Below are positions 5,319 through 6,249 of a stretch of 6,249 nucleotides of DNA, piece by piece (the first letter of the stretch is position 1; each line of letters opens with the position of its first letter). The stretch spans positions 1 to 6,249 of the forward strand of contig CAJMPM010000092.1 in the NCBI GenBank assembly GCA_905215225.1, given 5' to 3'. The notes under the pieces are model-generated. The model saw only the letters and a list, made by a program, of their open reading frames with translations, was not told where the DNA came from and did not search any database. The translations under genes were made by a program, and so were the position numbers. Origin of the DNA: an uncultured bacterium. GTDB taxonomy: Bacteria; Actinomycetota; Coriobacteriia; Coriobacteriales; Coriobacteriaceae.

Positions 5319-5334
5319 GCAAAAACGTTTTTGC
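5319..5334. promoter_or_regulatory. 16-bp perfect palindrome, LacI-family-like operator upstream of pckA
   Basis: GCAAAAACGTTTTTGC is fully self-complementary with a central CpG. LacI/PurR/CcpA-type repressors use 14-16 bp palindromes with a central CG and A/T-rich flanks, for example PurR sites built on GCAAACGTTTGC. It lies 74 bp before the pckA ATG and overlaps a possible -35 (TTGCAT, 5331-5336), which is 17 bp from TTACGT (5354-5359). A bound repressor would therefore block initiation. The family assignment is inference and the promoter hexamers are weak. Confidence 0.45.
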
Positions 5335-5351
5335 ATATCGGGTACAACGGG

Positions 5352-5367
5352 CTTTACGTGAGTAAAG
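5352..5367. promoter_or_regulatory. Second dyad CTTTAC-N4-GTAAAG in the pckA leader
   Basis: CTTTAC (5352-5357) and GTAAAG (5362-5367) are perfect inverted arms around GTGA. They overlap the suggested -10 and lie 41 bp before the ATG. This could be an operator or a small leader hairpin. Confidence 0.3.
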
Positions 5368-5408
5368 TGCGCGTCGCGTCCACGTGTCGCGTTTTTAAAG
5401 GAGGCCCC

Positions 5409-6249
5409 ATGCCTGGTGTTACCCCTGCAGAAGTTCTGTCCAACTTTGGTATTACGCTCGTTGAAGATCCCGCCGAGAATCAACCCCGTCTGCTGGTGGA
5501 CCTGCCGGCAGCCGAGCTCGTCGAGCATGCCATCCGCCGCAACGAAGGCCGCATGGCCTCCAACGGCGCACTGGTGATCGAGACGGGGGAGCGCACTGGT
5601 CGGTCGCCCAACGAGCGTTTTATCGTTGACACCCCCGATGTTCACGACTAGATCGCCTGGGGTGCGGTCAACCGCCCACTGTCCGTCGAGAGCTATGAGG
5701 CCATCAAGGCCGGCATCGTCGACTATCTCAACGAGCGCGACGTGTTCGTCACCCGCGGCATGGCAGGCGCCGACCGCAACCACACGCGTCGACTGCTCGT
5801 TGCCTGCGAGCGTGCCAGCCAGGCACTCTTTATAAAGCAGATGCTCGCCCGTCCGCTCGCCCGCGAAATCGCGCGCACCGGTGCGCCCGACTTCTGCGTG
5901 CTCGCAGCGCCCGGTTACCAGTGCGACCCCGCCATCAAGGGCCTCAACTCCAGCGCCGCCGTGGTCATCAACTTCCAGGAACGCGTGATTCTGGTCGCTG
6001 GCACCGGCTACTCCGGCGAGATCAAAAAGTCCATCTTCAGCGTCATGAATTACCTACTGCCCGTCGAGGACGACGTGCTGCCCATGCACTGCTCGGCCAG
6101 CATGGATCCCGTCACGCACGAGACTGCCGTGTTCTTTGGCCTGTCCGGCACGGGCAAGACCACGCTTTCTGCCAACCCCACGCGCCTGCTGATCGGCGAC
6201 GACGAGCACGGCTGGTCCGACATGGGCCTCTTCACCATCGAGGGTGGCT
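5409..6249 (+). pseudogene. pckA: ATP-dependent phosphoenolpyruvate carboxykinase with in-frame amber stop (partial at window end)
   Basis: PckA interconverts oxaloacetate plus ATP with PEP, CO2 and ADP in the cytosol. The ATG at 5409 follows AAAGGAGG (5397-5404). Eighty codons run through TGRSPNERFIVD, containing the conserved substrate-binding Arg65, to VHD; TAG at 5649-5651 then interrupts. The same frame resumes with IAWGAVNRPLS and stays homologous to the edge, including GTGYSGEIKKSIFSVMNYLL (198-217), MHCSAS (from 226), and the P-loop GLSGTGKTTL (244-253) with Lys250. The family usually has Lys or Glu at the stop position (HDKIAWG), so one base change (AAG or GAG to TAG) explains it. 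About half of the usual 530-540 residues are visible. The first downstream ATG (5760) has no ribosome site and would lose Arg65. It is thus a young nonsense allele, a sequencing error or, least likely, a read-through site. Confidence 0.88.

Noticed and set aside
5138..5347. 69-codon minus-strand frame in the lctP-pckA gap
   Set aside because: It consists almost entirely of the hairpin and direct-repeat block, has no ribosome site and shows no family similarity.
5295..5408. Earlier start of PckA giving 38 extra residues
   Set aside because: It would run through the palindrome and dyads. The AAAGGAGG at 5397-5404 and family length support 5409.
5649..5651. Pyrrolysine or genome-wide amber recoding at the pckA TAG
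   Set aside because: The position is not catalytic, the family uses Lys/Glu there, and TAG is an ordinary stop for other genes in the window.

Overview
The window looks like chromosomal DNA from a gut actinobacterium of the Coriobacteriia, most likely Collinsella or a close relative. I infer this from the GC-rich genes with CGC/CGT arginine codons, the PckA and LctP protein types, and the style of the intergenic repeats built on GGGACGTTCC, GTGCCGGCA and TGGGACGGGG. No rRNA, tRNA or CRISPR array is present, and the genus is a judgement, not a proof.

Layout. 1-57 is the last 18 codons of an unidentified gene. 58-152 is intergenic DNA with short direct repeats. 153-1573 is a complete insertion sequence of the IS1595 (ISXO2-like) family, with perfect 25-bp terminal inverted repeats and an exact 8-bp target duplication (TTAAATAA). 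It carries a 351-residue transposase and, behind it, a 65-residue RelB/DinJ-type ribbon-helix-helix protein with no toxin partner. 1582-1804 is non-coding and contains a 16-bp perfect inverted repeat with arms 87 bp apart. 1805-3379 (minus strand) encodes a 12-helix polysaccharide flippase of the MOP/Wzx type with an unusual hydrophilic N-terminus. 3380-3558 is the divergent control region between the flippase and the next gene. 3559-5130 (plus) is an L-lactate permease (LctP family). 5131-5408 holds a long hairpin, repeated hairpin-like blocks and a likely operator/promoter region. 5409 to the window end is ATP-dependent PEP carboxykinase (pckA), which runs off the edge and is interrupted by an in-frame TAG after codon 80.

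How the genes relate. LctP and PckA lie in the same orientation but are separated by a strong hairpin and a separate promoter region, so they are probably independent units. Both belong to central C3/C4 metabolism: lactate entry, and PEP-oxaloacetate exchange. The flippase is divergent and unrelated, a cell-envelope function. The insertion sequence is a recent visitor. Its ends and target duplication are intact, and both of its genes use AGG arginine codons that are absent from lctP and from the parts of the flippase gene I checked.

The most interesting items are the toxin-less, tail-shortened antitoxin carried as an IS passenger, the amber codon in pckA, and the 16-bp LacI-family-like palindrome upstream of pckA.
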